The notes under the pieces: model-generated
Told to the model about the DNA's origin: nothing
Seen by the model: the letters and a program-made list of their open reading frames with translations, nothing else
Database searches by the model: none
Translations under genes and position numbers: made by a program
Origin: a bacterium
GTDB lineage: Bacteria > Zhuqueibacterota > QNDG01 > JAFGCO01
Assembly: GCA_016932575.1 (NCBI GenBank)
Contig: JAFGCO010000067.1
Location: forward strand, 1 to 64,000
Length of the DNA stretch: 64,000 nucleotides
Direction: 5' to 3'
Shown: piece after piece, positions 27,354 to 35,607 of the stretch
How positions within the stretch are numbered: position 1 is the first letter of the stretch
Layout: the number at the start of each line of letters is the position of its first letter

Positions 27354-27889
27354 ATCCAATCCCTCATCGTTTAAAACACCCTCCATGTCACTCACCATAA
27401 TCTGATTATCCCACAGTAAGGATCATCATATTCATCATCATGAAATGACTGCTTTCCTGGTGCTTGCAAATGGACGGCAGGGAATAATACAAAGCAGCAA
27501 CTATATTCGTTTTTTAATATCGCAATTTAACTCGAATTCAAAACCGGTCCATACACAATTCCAATCATCTATATCATTATTAATCTAATAATCTATATTA
27601 TTCTCATTATTTAACTTTTTAATTATATCAAAATGCTGATTATTTCTTTTTTATAACATATTTTTGATAAAATTTACTTGATTTTCATTCATTTTGAAAA
27701 TACCTTAAAAAGTACGGACCTGAATAACCTAAAAATGGAATAGGAACCATGAAATCATCCTATTCTCTAAATACAGTGATTCATTCCCCCTTGCAGTACT
27801 TTCATCATTGTATATTCATTATTTTTTCCGTTCAGCCAAACATCAAAGGCTTTACTTTCCACGAATAATACAAAGAGGAGAACAATCAA
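27354..27889. other. AT-rich intergenic region with no recognised gene
   Basis: These 536 bp hold no credible reading frame. The middle (about 27580-27720) is very AT-rich (ATCTATATTATTCTCATTAT) and probably contains promoter elements for the porin gene, but no clear -35/-10 pair or terminator was found. Confidence 0.5.
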
Positions 27890-29176
27890 ATGAAAAGACT
27901 TCTTTTATTGTGTATGCTCATTGTGATTTTTGGGTGCTTCGAATCCGGTATGGCACAGCTCCAGGTGAGTGTCCATGGATTCATCAGTCAGGGATACATA
28001 AAATCCACAGAAAATAATTATCTTTTGGACAGCAAAAACGGCAGTTTCGAATTCAATGAAACCGCTGTGAACTTTATTACTCTGGTCTCGGACAACATGC
28101 GCCTGGGCCTTCAATTTTTGGCCCGTGATTTCGGAGACGAGGGCAACCATACCGTGCTTCTGGACTGGGCGTACGGAGATTATAATATCAGTTCCGCCCT
28201 GGGTGTCCGGATGGGAAAAATCAAGCTGCGTCGGGGATTGTTTAATCAGGGACGGGATATCGACCTGCTTCGCACCCCCATTTTACTGCCTCAGGGGGTC
28301 TATGACGAAAGCATGCGCTCATTCTCTCTGGCAATGCTGGGAATAAGTCTCTATGGAAACACATCGCTGTTTTCTTTCGGTGAAACCGATTATGAAATCT
28401 TCGGGGGTTCATTGAGCATCCCCGATTCCAAATCCGGCTATTGGAAATGGGTTCTCAATGATCTGTTAGGTTACAGCGAAGGCAGCCTCCTGCCGGAAGG
28501 CACATACAGCCAGGTCCTTGATCAAAAAGTCAAAGGCGAATATATCATGGGAGGAGCCATTCACTGGGAAACGCCCCTGGAGGGATTAAAACTGAGTTTC
28601 GATAAAATATACGGCAAATTGAACATGACCTCAAGAGTCACTGCAGCAATCCCTGTTCATGCAATGGACGATTATCCTCTGCTTCAAATACCGGTGGATA
28701 TCGGGATTGATGTAACAATCGATGAATATGATACATACGCATTGCAATATAATTTTGGCAACCTGTCTTTAATTGGGGAATATTATCGCAGTGTATATAT
28801 CACCGACGTGATGTTTGATGCGACAAGCATGAAATTTAATACCAAACTTGACTGGAAAGCCGACAGTTACTACGGACAGGTTGCCTACCGGTTCACGGAC
28901 TGGCTGGAAGCGGCCAGTTATTATTCTGAATTTTATCCGGATAGAAACGACAGAAACGGTAAAAAACGGCTTCGAAAGGGATATCTTGAATATAATTATC
29001 AGGGCTGGCAGAAAGATTTGAGCCTGACCTTACGGTTCGACCTGACACAAAACTGGCTTTTAAAGTGCGAGGTCCATCAGATCGATGGGATTGCCCAGGT
29101 GAGATCTTTTCTTGATTCGAGCAGCAAAGAACGTTTCTGGCAGCTTTTTTTACTGAAGGCCACCTATAACTTTTAA
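27890..29176 (+). CDS. Putative outer-membrane porin
   Basis: 428 residues. ATG start with GAGGAG about 9 bases upstream. Signal peptide to about residue 23 (ESGMA|QLQ). The mature N-terminus, QLQVSVHGFISQGYI, is typical of porin-like barrels. The chain alternates polar and hydrophobic residues with many aromatic girdle positions. It contains the conserved-looking GVRMGKIKLRRGLFNQGRDIDLLRTPI and ends in a barrel strand with terminal aromatic residue (LFLLKATYNF). No peptidoglycan-binding domain is seen. It is followed after 17 bp by a small phosphate-binding-like protein, so the pair may take up an anion or oxyanion. Substrate unproven. Confidence 0.75.
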   Translation: MKRLLLLCMLIVIFGCFESGMAQLQVSVHGFISQGYIKSTENNYLLDSKNGSFEFNETAVNFITLVSDNMRLGLQFLARDFGDEGNHTVLLDWAYGDYNISSALGVRMGKIKLRRGLFNQGRDIDLLRTPILLPQGVYDESMRSFSLAMLGISLYGNTSLFSFGETDYEIFGGSLSIPDSKSGYWKWVLNDLLGYSEGSLLPEGTYSQVLDQKVKGEYIMGGAIHWETPLEGLKLSFDKIYGKLNMTSRVTAAIPVHAMDDYPLLQIPVDIGIDVTIDEYDTYALQYNFGNLSLIGEYYRSVYITDVMFDATSMKFNTKLDWKADSYYGQVAYRFTDWLEAASYYSEFYPDRNDRNGKKRLRKGYLEYNYQGWQKDLSLTLRFDLTQNWLLKCEVHQIDGIAQVRSFLDSSSKERFWQLFLLKATYNF

Positions 29177-29193
29177 TCGTGAGGAACAAAAGC

Positions 29194-29622
29194 ATGTGTA
29201 CCCATAAAAAAATATGGCTGATATCGGGTTTTGTTTTTCTTCTTGCTGTCCAGATACTGGCAGGAGAATATCAGATTGTTGTCAATGCCTCTTTTGAAAA
29301 CCAGACAATCACAGAAAAAATGCTGAAGAATATTTTTCTCGGCAAACAGACCAAATGGGGCAACGGGCAGAGGGTTCTTCCGGTCATGCTTCAGGAAGGC
29401 GAAGCCAGAAATGCTTTCATTAAAAATATTATCAAAAAAACACCCATCGCGTTTAAAAACTACTGGAATACGGCCCTTTTCACCGGTCGTGGAGTTCCGC
29501 CGGTTGCATTCGAAAATGAAGAAGATCTGATTCATTATATCCAGAAGAATCCCGGTGCGATTGGTTTTATATCTGAAGAAACTTCAGCCGAAAATGTGAA
29601 AGTGCTTCAAATCGAACCGTGA
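29194..29622 (+). CDS. Short PstS-like periplasmic phosphate-binding protein
   Basis: 142 residues. The ATG at 29194 is chosen because GAGGA lies 8 bases upstream; an earlier in-frame GTG is part of that site. Signal peptide to about residue 23 (VQILA|GEYQ). The pattern IVVNASFENQTITEKMLKNIFLGKQTKWGNGQRVLPVM, a later KNYWNTALFTG and NPGAIGFISEE are hallmarks of the PBP-like domain found in short phosphate ABC-type receptors. It is half the length of full PstS and no transporter genes lie near, so it may be a sensor or scavenger working with the adjacent porin. Confidence 0.8.
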   Translation: MCTHKKIWLISGFVFLLAVQILAGEYQIVVNASFENQTITEKMLKNIFLGKQTKWGNGQRVLPVMLQEGEARNAFIKNIIKKTPIAFKNYWNTALFTGRGVPPVAFENEEDLIHYIQKNPGAIGFISEETSAENVKVLQIEP

Positions 29623-29869
29623 TGATACATCCATGCATAATTGATATGGCGAACTATAGACAATAGCTGCATTAAAATGAGCAACTTGATTCTTTTCAAC
29701 AACAGAGAAGCGCGAGCAGGCATAGATGCAAATCCTGCACGAACCATCATTGCCTGTGGCACGATTATGTGCAGCCCTTCTCAAATGTATTCTTTTCTCA
29801 CCAATCATCCTTTGAATTTTCTTTTAAACGCCCCCTTTTGCATCATCCGTAAGAGAAGGAGCACCCCTT

Positions 29870-32233
29870 ATGAATCCGATTATCACCACCTATCATTCAA
29901 TACAGGACCTGCCCCATGAATCCTGGAACCGCATGGCCCGGCATATTTCTTCACCATTTTTGGAAACAGCGCACCTGCAAGCCGTTGAAGCTTCAAAAAT
30001 TAATCAGCTCGATCACTTTTATTTGACCGGCAAGGTTAACGGATCGATCGACATCATTTCATATTTCTTCATCATGAATTTTGATGTATCTTCCCTGAAA
30101 TCCGACATTGATGAGAAGACCAAAAAAATTCTTCGAACCTGGTTTCCCCGTTTTATGAAAACGAAAATGCTGGAATGCGGCCTGATATCCGGAATCGGTC
30201 AGACCATTTTCGGCTATCAACTGGATGACTCGCTATACATTCCGCCCGCTCTGGATCAAATCGACACGATTGCCAGAGAACACAATGTTGATTTTATCCT
30301 GATCCGCGATATCGAGCTTGACACATATCAAAAAGCACAATCCTGTTTCTCTGCATTCAATTATAAACCCATGGTTGGCTATCCCATTGCCTGGATGGCA
30401 CTGCCCTGGAATTCGTTCGATGACTATCTGGGCAGCTTGAAAAGTCAAACTTTCAGGAAAACAAAAACTCGTCTAAACAAGCTCAATCAGCCCGGAATTA
30501 GAATAGAGATCATCGAAGATTTTGGAGACCATGCCGAAACATTGTTTGCATTGTGGCAGCAGGTGAACGCCAGAGGCAGCTATGAGCATGAAATGCTGTC
30601 TGTCCGGTATTTTCAGGAAATCAACCGGAATATGCCAAAGAACAGTTACATTCATGCCATCAAAAAAGACGGCCAAATCATTGCTTTCGCGCTTTGCATG
30701 ACCAGCAAAGATGAATTGATACTCCTTTATGGCGGCATCGATTATCAGTGGAATGAAAAATATCATCTCTACTTCAATCTTCATTTTCTCGCCATCGAGG
30801 AAGCCATCCGCCTGAAAAAAAGCAGGATCAATTTAGGAATTACCTCCTATGATTTTAAAATGCATATCGGATGCGAACTGAAATCCGTGATCTATCTGCT
30901 CAAACATATCCGGCAACCCGAAGCGACCGGTACGCTGGTCAGCATGCTGGAAGACTCGATTCACTATCCGGAGAATCTGCACCGGCCGTTCAGAAATCAG
31001 GATATTTCCCACAGGATTCAGCCGGCAAGTATTCGCAGCCGGCTGAACATTCCTCGAAAAGATATTTTTCAAAAAGCTTTAAATTACAAACGCGGTCACG
31101 AGCTGCGCCTGATCGACTTTCATACATTCTTCGAACCGTTCGAGAGCGCTCAGTCGCCTGAAATTGAATTTAACGGCAGTCCGGTTATTATGATCGGCAG
31201 CAACTCGTACTTAGGCTTATCCACGCACCCGGATTTGAAAAATGCCTCCAAAGCCGCCATTGATCAATATGGAACCGGATGTTCCGGATCACCTTTCCTG
31301 AACGGCACACTGGATATTCATGAAGAATTAAGAAAAGCACTGGCTGCTTTTATGAAAAAAGAGGAAGCCATTATATTCAGTACCGGATATCAGACCAATC
31401 TCGGTATTATCAGCGCTTTATGCGGCCGTCATGATATTTTAATTCTGGATACATCGGATCATGCCAGTATTTATGACGGGGCGCGATATGCATCGGGAAA
31501 AATTGAACGGTACAAACACAACGACATGAATTCACTGGAAAGCATCCTGAAATCATATATTGACAAACCAAAACTCATTATCGCGGATTCGGTTTTCAGT
31601 ATGGAAGGCACCATATGCAATCTGCCGGATATGGTGTTTCTGAAAAACAAATATCACGCCCGGCTCATGCTGGACGAGGCGCATGGGATCGGCGTTCTGG
31701 GAGCGGGCGGCCGGGGAGTCGCGGAACATTTTGATCTTTTGGATGAAGTGGATATTATTATGGGAACCTTCAGCAAATCCTTTGCTGCCGTCGGAGGATT
31801 CGTGGCCGGAAATTCATATGTCATCGATTATTTGCGCCATGCCTCAAGGGCATATATGTTTTCCGCCTCATTGCCGCCGAGCGTGGTAATGACCGTTCGA
31901 AAGGCCCTTGACATTATTATCAAGGAGCCGGAGCGGCGGAAAAATTTGATTGACAATGCCAGATTTATGGCCGAGGGATTGATCAGACTGGGATATGGGG
32001 CCAGATTCCTGGGCACACCTATTGTGCCGGTTCACTGCGGCAATGAACTGCTGACCCTCGGATTGTACAAAAAACTGTTTGAAGAAGGCGTTTATGTCAA
32101 TCCCGTGCTTTCACCAGCAGTTCCAAAAAATCAGGAAATGTTACGGACCAGTTATATGGCCACCCACACCCGAGTAATTCTGCAGAAAGCTCTGGACGCT
32201 TTTGAACGTGTTAAAACACCGGATTTCCCCTGA
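29870..32233 (+). CDS. Fusion: FemAB/GNAT-like acyltransferase plus AONS-type PLP-dependent acyl-CoA synthase
   Basis: 787 residues. AAGGAG lies about 9 bases before the ATG. Residues ~1-345 fit the FemAB-like/GNAT fold (YLGSLKSQTFRKTKTRLNKL, HAIKKDGQIIAFALCM, LLYGGIDYQWNEKYHLYFNLHFLAIEEAI). Residues ~385-787 are a complete alpha-oxoamine synthase (BioF/KBL/serine palmitoyltransferase group): GSNSYLGLSTHP, GTGCSGSPFLNG, DEAHGIG and the PLP lysine in GTFSKSFAAVGG (K636). The PLP half would condense an amino acid with an acyl-CoA or acyl-ACP. The N-terminal half could then acylate the amine, as in sphingoid-like or sulfonolipid synthesis, but that is inference. Both catalytic halves appear intact. 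Confidence 0.8.
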   Translation: MNPIITTYHSIQDLPHESWNRMARHISSPFLETAHLQAVEASKINQLDHFYLTGKVNGSIDIISYFFIMNFDVSSLKSDIDEKTKKILRTWFPRFMKTKMLECGLISGIGQTIFGYQLDDSLYIPPALDQIDTIAREHNVDFILIRDIELDTYQKAQSCFSAFNYKPMVGYPIAWMALPWNSFDDYLGSLKSQTFRKTKTRLNKLNQPGIRIEIIEDFGDHAETLFALWQQVNARGSYEHEMLSVRYFQEINRNMPKNSYIHAIKKDGQIIAFALCMTSKDELILLYGGIDYQWNEKYHLYFNLHFLAIEEAIRLKKSRINLGITSYDFKMHIGCELKSVIYLLKHIRQPEATGTLVSMLEDSIHYPENLHRPFRNQDISHRIQPASIRSRLNIPRKDIFQKALNYKRGHELRLIDFHTFFEPFESAQSPEIEFNGSPVIMIGSNSYLGLSTHPDLKNASKAAIDQYGTGCSGSPFLNGTLDIHEELRKALAAFMKKEEAIIFSTGYQTNLGIISALCGRHDILILDTSDHASIYDGARYASGKIERYKHNDMNSLESILKSYIDKPKLIIADSVFSMEGTICNLPDMVFLKNKYHARLMLDEAHGIGVLGAGGRGVAEHFDLLDEVDIIMGTFSKSFAAVGGFVAGNSYVIDYLRHASRAYMFSASLPPSVVMTVRKALDIIIKEPERRKNLIDNARFMAEGLIRLGYGARFLGTPIVPVHCGNELLTLGLYKKLFEEGVYVNPVLSPAVPKNQEMLRTSYMATHTRVILQKALDAFERVKTPDFP

Positions 32234-32453
32234 TACGGACAAGCTGTAACAAATGTACCCGTATGAGCGCCTGGTATATTCTAACCGCCTGTAAAAACCG
32301 CATTTTGTTGATTTTTTTGCCCCGATATCTCCCCGTCTGAATAAGGGCAACCTTTTTAATCATTCATTAAGACTTGCAACTTACCGGTTGTGATTTGTAA
32401 CTTATTGATGCTGTCAAAGATATGTGCATAACAGGCACCAATGGTCACAACCC

Positions 32454-33548
32454 ATGTCGTCTCTTTATATCCATATCCCATTTTGCAGGCGAAAATGCGC
32501 CTATTGTGATTTTTACTCATCGGTCAATCCTGGTCAGATTCGCCGCTTTATTCAGGCAATGTCTCTGGAAACGATGCTCTATTCCGCTCAGATGTCCAGT
32601 GCAGAATTTACAAGCCTTTATCTCGGCGGCGGCACACCCTCTTTACTTCGGCCCGAACAGATCCGGGATATTATCCGGATGATAATACAGCATGTTCATT
32701 TTTCCCGTGAACCGGAATGGTCCCTGGAAGTCAATCCGGGCACGGTTTCAAGAGAAAAACTGAACACTTACATTCAATTGGGATTTAACCGCCTGAACAT
32801 CGGGGCCCAGTCGTTCCGGAAAGAAGAACTGGCCCTTTTGGAACGCATCCATGGTCCGGAGGATATTAAAAAGGCCGTGCAGATGGCCCGTTCCGCCGGA
32901 TTTCAAAATATCGGCCTGGATCTTATTTTCGGGCTCCCGGGACAGTCTCTGAAAGCGTGGGAAGCCAGTGTCAAAGCAAGCCTGACGCTGGAACCGGCAC
33001 ATATATCCGTTTATGCTTTGTCCTGGAGTGATAAGACACCTCTCGGCCGTTCAATTCTGCGTGGCACCCTGTCTGTGCCTGATGATGAACGGGTGTCTGA
33101 CCTGTTTTTACAAACGCATGACTGGCTTTCAGAAGAGGGGTATATCCATTATGAAATCAGCAACTATGCAAAGCCCGGATATGAATGCAGGCATAACTGG
33201 CAGTACTGGAACGGAACACCCTATCTAGGAATGGGACCCTCAGCGCATTCATTTTGGAATCATCAGCGCTGGTGGAATATCGCCGATGTTGATAAATATT
33301 GCCGTCGTCTGGAAAAAGGCGTGTTTCCGGTTGAAGGCAGCGAACGGCTGTCGGAAAAAGAGTTGCGGCGTGAAAGGATTGCCCTGGGCTTAAGAACAAT
33401 TCTTGGGATCCCTGTGGACGATCTTACTTACAAAGATAATATCAAGAGATTGTCCGCGGAAGGGCTGGGAGAAACTCAAGGAAACCGATGGAAACTGACC
33501 CCGCGCGGCATGCTGCTCGCGGATGAAATTGCCGTGCAATTAATTTAG
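32454..33548 (+). CDS. hemW: Radical SAM heme chaperone HemW (coproporphyrinogen oxidase-like)
   Basis: 364 residues. The ATG giving MSSLYIHIPFC is chosen to match the family start; an in-frame GTG ten codons earlier is possible. The iron-sulfur motif is CRRKCAYC (C11, C15, C18), the form with a following Asp-Phe (CDF) seen in HemW. Other family segments are YLGGGTPS, LEVNPGT, NRLNIGAQSF, and DLIFGLPGQS, plus the HemW C-terminal domain (YWNGTPYLGMGPSAHSF). HemW binds heme and passes it to target proteins; it is not a true HemN. A short 42-bp convergent gap separates it from the aldo/keto reductase. Confidence 0.9.
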   Translation: MSSLYIHIPFCRRKCAYCDFYSSVNPGQIRRFIQAMSLETMLYSAQMSSAEFTSLYLGGGTPSLLRPEQIRDIIRMIIQHVHFSREPEWSLEVNPGTVSREKLNTYIQLGFNRLNIGAQSFRKEELALLERIHGPEDIKKAVQMARSAGFQNIGLDLIFGLPGQSLKAWEASVKASLTLEPAHISVYALSWSDKTPLGRSILRGTLSVPDDERVSDLFLQTHDWLSEEGYIHYEISNYAKPGYECRHNWQYWNGTPYLGMGPSAHSFWNHQRWWNIADVDKYCRRLEKGVFPVEGSERLSEKELRRERIALGLRTILGIPVDDLTYKDNIKRLSAEGLGETQGNRWKLTPRGMLLADEIAVQLI

Positions 33549-33589
33549 ACAGCATATTCCATTTAATCAGATATATACCGAAGCTTTCT

Positions 33590-34420
33590 TTAAAAATTAA
33601 AATGATCCGGATGCTCACCAAAACGTTGATTCCTATCCAGACCATCCAAAAGAGCCATATCTTCTCCAGACAATTCAAAATCAAAAATGTCCGCATTCGA
33701 CCGGATACGGTCTTTGTTGGAAGATTTGGGAATGGTGGCCACACCGTGCTGTAAATCCCACCGCAGGACGACCTGCACTTTGGTTTTATCAACCCTTTCC
33801 GCCGTTCGTTGAATTTCGGGAATCCGGAGGATCCTTCCCTGCATTAAGGGGCTCCATGCCTGTATGTGTATACCTTTGCTTTCACAATATTGAAGAAGCT
33901 CAGGCTGACGCAGATAAGGATGAAACTCAATCTGATTCACTGCAGGCGGTATCTGGCACGCCGACAGCAGGGATTCTAAATGGTGCTTTAAAAAATTACT
34001 TACACCAATGGCTTTGACCCGCCCACTCTGATAAATCGTCTCAAAATCCTTCCAGACATGAATGAATCCTTCGACCGGCCAGTGAACCAGCAGCAGGTCC
34101 ACATACTCCAGATCCAGTCGTGAAAAACTCTCTTCAAATGCCGCGATTGTCCGTCCGCTTCGCATATCGGAATTCCAGATCTTTGTGGTAACAAATATTT
34201 CCTTTCTTCGTATGCCGCTTTCCCGGATTGCTTTTCCCACGCCTTTTTCGTTGCCATACATGGCCGCCGTGTCAATCAGCCGGTATCCGCATTCCAGTGC
34301 CCAGCGGACTGCTTGTTCAACTTCCCGGCCTTCCCGGGATAAAAAGACGCCCAATCCAAACCAGGGCATCTTGACATTGTTATTTAATGTTATCCGTTCT
34401 GAAATAGATTTTACGGCCAT
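33590..34420 (-). CDS. Aldo/keto reductase
   Basis: 276 residues. The inner ATG (MAVKSISERI) is chosen because AGAAGGA lies just upstream; a start 12 codons earlier is possible. The catalytic tetrad is complete: D50 and Y55 in DTAAMYGNE, K80 in VTTKIW and H113 in LLVHWP. The C-terminal NADPH-binding segment IPKSSNKDRIRSNADIFDFELS is typical of the AKR5-like bacterial 2,5-diketo-D-gluconate/methylglyoxal reductases. It reduces small aldehydes or ketones with NADPH in the cytoplasm; its true substrate is unknown. It appears to be a single gene. Confidence 0.9.
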   Translation of the reverse strand: MAVKSISERITLNNNVKMPWFGLGVFLSREGREVEQAVRWALECGYRLIDTAAMYGNEKGVGKAIRESGIRRKEIFVTTKIWNSDMRSGRTIAAFEESFSRLDLEYVDLLLVHWPVEGFIHVWKDFETIYQSGRVKAIGVSNFLKHHLESLLSACQIPPAVNQIEFHPYLRQPELLQYCESKGIHIQAWSPLMQGRILRIPEIQRTAERVDKTKVQVVLRWDLQHGVATIPKSSNKDRIRSNADIFDFELSGEDMALLDGLDRNQRFGEHPDHFNF

Positions 34421-34620
34421 TAATCCTTCTCTGATCCTGTTTCCATTGAATGACATCCGATGGTTGAACGGCAGGACGGGGTACTATTAAGTCGACTTTT
34501 GAATGAACAATCGGATTTCGATTTCATCGGTCAATGTGAATACGGTATCTACAGTCATGAAAAACCGTCGTATCGCACGGGACCGTACAAAAAGCAGGAA
34601 AACTTGACGTACCACCAGGT

Positions 34621-34696
34621 TCACAGAGAAAAAACAGAGGACACAAAGAATCGAAAATATTTTATCATCTTTGTGTCCTTTATGTATTCTTCGTGA
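34621..34696. repeat. Palindromic element with 29-bp imperfect inverted arms
   Basis: The left arm 34621-34649 (core GAGGACACAAAGA) and right arm 34668-34696 (core TCTTTGTGTCCT) are imperfect inverted copies around an AT-rich loop. The sequence resembles the ACACAAAG/CTTTGTGT repeats scattered in many environmental genomes. As a hairpin followed by T-rich sequence it may also terminate transcription from the TPR gene. Confidence 0.6.
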
Positions 34697-34748
34697 GATT
34701 TATGGTGCGCTTTTAAGCTTATAATCCATTCTCTTGAAAATGATCCGG

Positions 34749-35522
34749 TTATTTTAATTTTTCCAAAAGTTTATTTGCTTCCAGCTTATGTTCTTCATCA
34801 TCCGGCTCAATGGCAGGCAGTTCAAGCACAGTTTCGAGAGGCTCTCTCATCAGTTCTTTCTTTCCCATTTCCTGATAAGTTTTGGCCAGCTCCAAATGAT
34901 GATTGATATGATCGGGGTTGATTTCAATGGCTTTTTTCAGGGCCACGACAGCTTCCGCATTGGATCCGGGAGGCACCCCGCCATATAAAATTTTTGCGAA
35001 TGATTTCAGGATCCAGCTCAAATTGGCCAGATTGCGATGCCAGAGTGCGACCACATGATAAGCGTAATCATTCTCAGGATTAAGCGCGATTGCCAGGTCG
35101 GCTTCTGCTTTTATGCGTTTGGAAAGGTTGATTTTTTCTTTACCCCCACGGAATAATGCCAGACGCCCAAGTGCAATCGCCAGATAGGTATGACCCTCCC
35201 AGCCTGCAGAATCAACGGCAATCGCTTTTTCGCAATACTGCCGGCCCAGGTCAAATTTTTCTTCTTTTGCTTCTTTGGCGTCATCCGGCAAATATTTAGC
35301 GACCTCCGTATACTGATCACCTGTCTTCCAGAGAGCAGTGTAATTTAATGAATCCACATCAAGCACCTTGAGATACACCTTCAACGCGCCTTCATGATCA
35401 CCCAGCTCGTCCAGTGAATCACCAGCGGTCAGATACATTTCAATACTGCCCGCTTCTGCCCGGGCAAAACCCATTCCGGAAACCAGGAAACCCATCAATA
35501 AAAACGATCGAAATTGTAACAT
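34749..35522 (-). CDS. Exported TPR protein resembling eukaryotic RMDN (regulator of microtubule dynamics) proteins
   Basis: 257 residues. The ATG is chosen because AAGGAGG lies 9 bases upstream; a TTG two codons earlier is too close. Signal peptide to about residue 22 (GMGFARA|EAG). Several TPR helices follow (DHEGALKVYLKVLDVDSLNYTAL, AVVALKKAIEINPDHINHHLELAKTYQEMG). The central ALWHRNLANLSWILKSFAKILYGGVPPGS is strikingly like the RMDN1/3 core (NLSW.xK..A..L.G.PP). It is likely periplasmic, a scaffold for protein contacts; the partner is unknown. It is divergent from uvrA with an 85-bp gap. Confidence 0.7.
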   Translation of the reverse strand: MLQFRSFLLMGFLVSGMGFARAEAGSIEMYLTAGDSLDELGDHEGALKVYLKVLDVDSLNYTALWKTGDQYTEVAKYLPDDAKEAKEEKFDLGRQYCEKAIAVDSAGWEGHTYLAIALGRLALFRGGKEKINLSKRIKAEADLAIALNPENDYAYHVVALWHRNLANLSWILKSFAKILYGGVPPGSNAEAVVALKKAIEINPDHINHHLELAKTYQEMGKKELMREPLETVLELPAIEPDDEEHKLEANKLLEKLK

Positions 35523-35607
35523 TTGCAAGTCCCTCCTTGATTTTTACATAAAATTCATTTAAACTTACTTTACTGAATTTTTTGTTGAATGACAAGGATT
35601 TTTTTGT

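Noticed and set aside
29641-29919. Open frame of 92 codons before the FemAB-AONS gene
   Set aside because: No ribosome site, no recognisable motif, and it overlaps the start of a clear gene that has a strong AAGGAG site.
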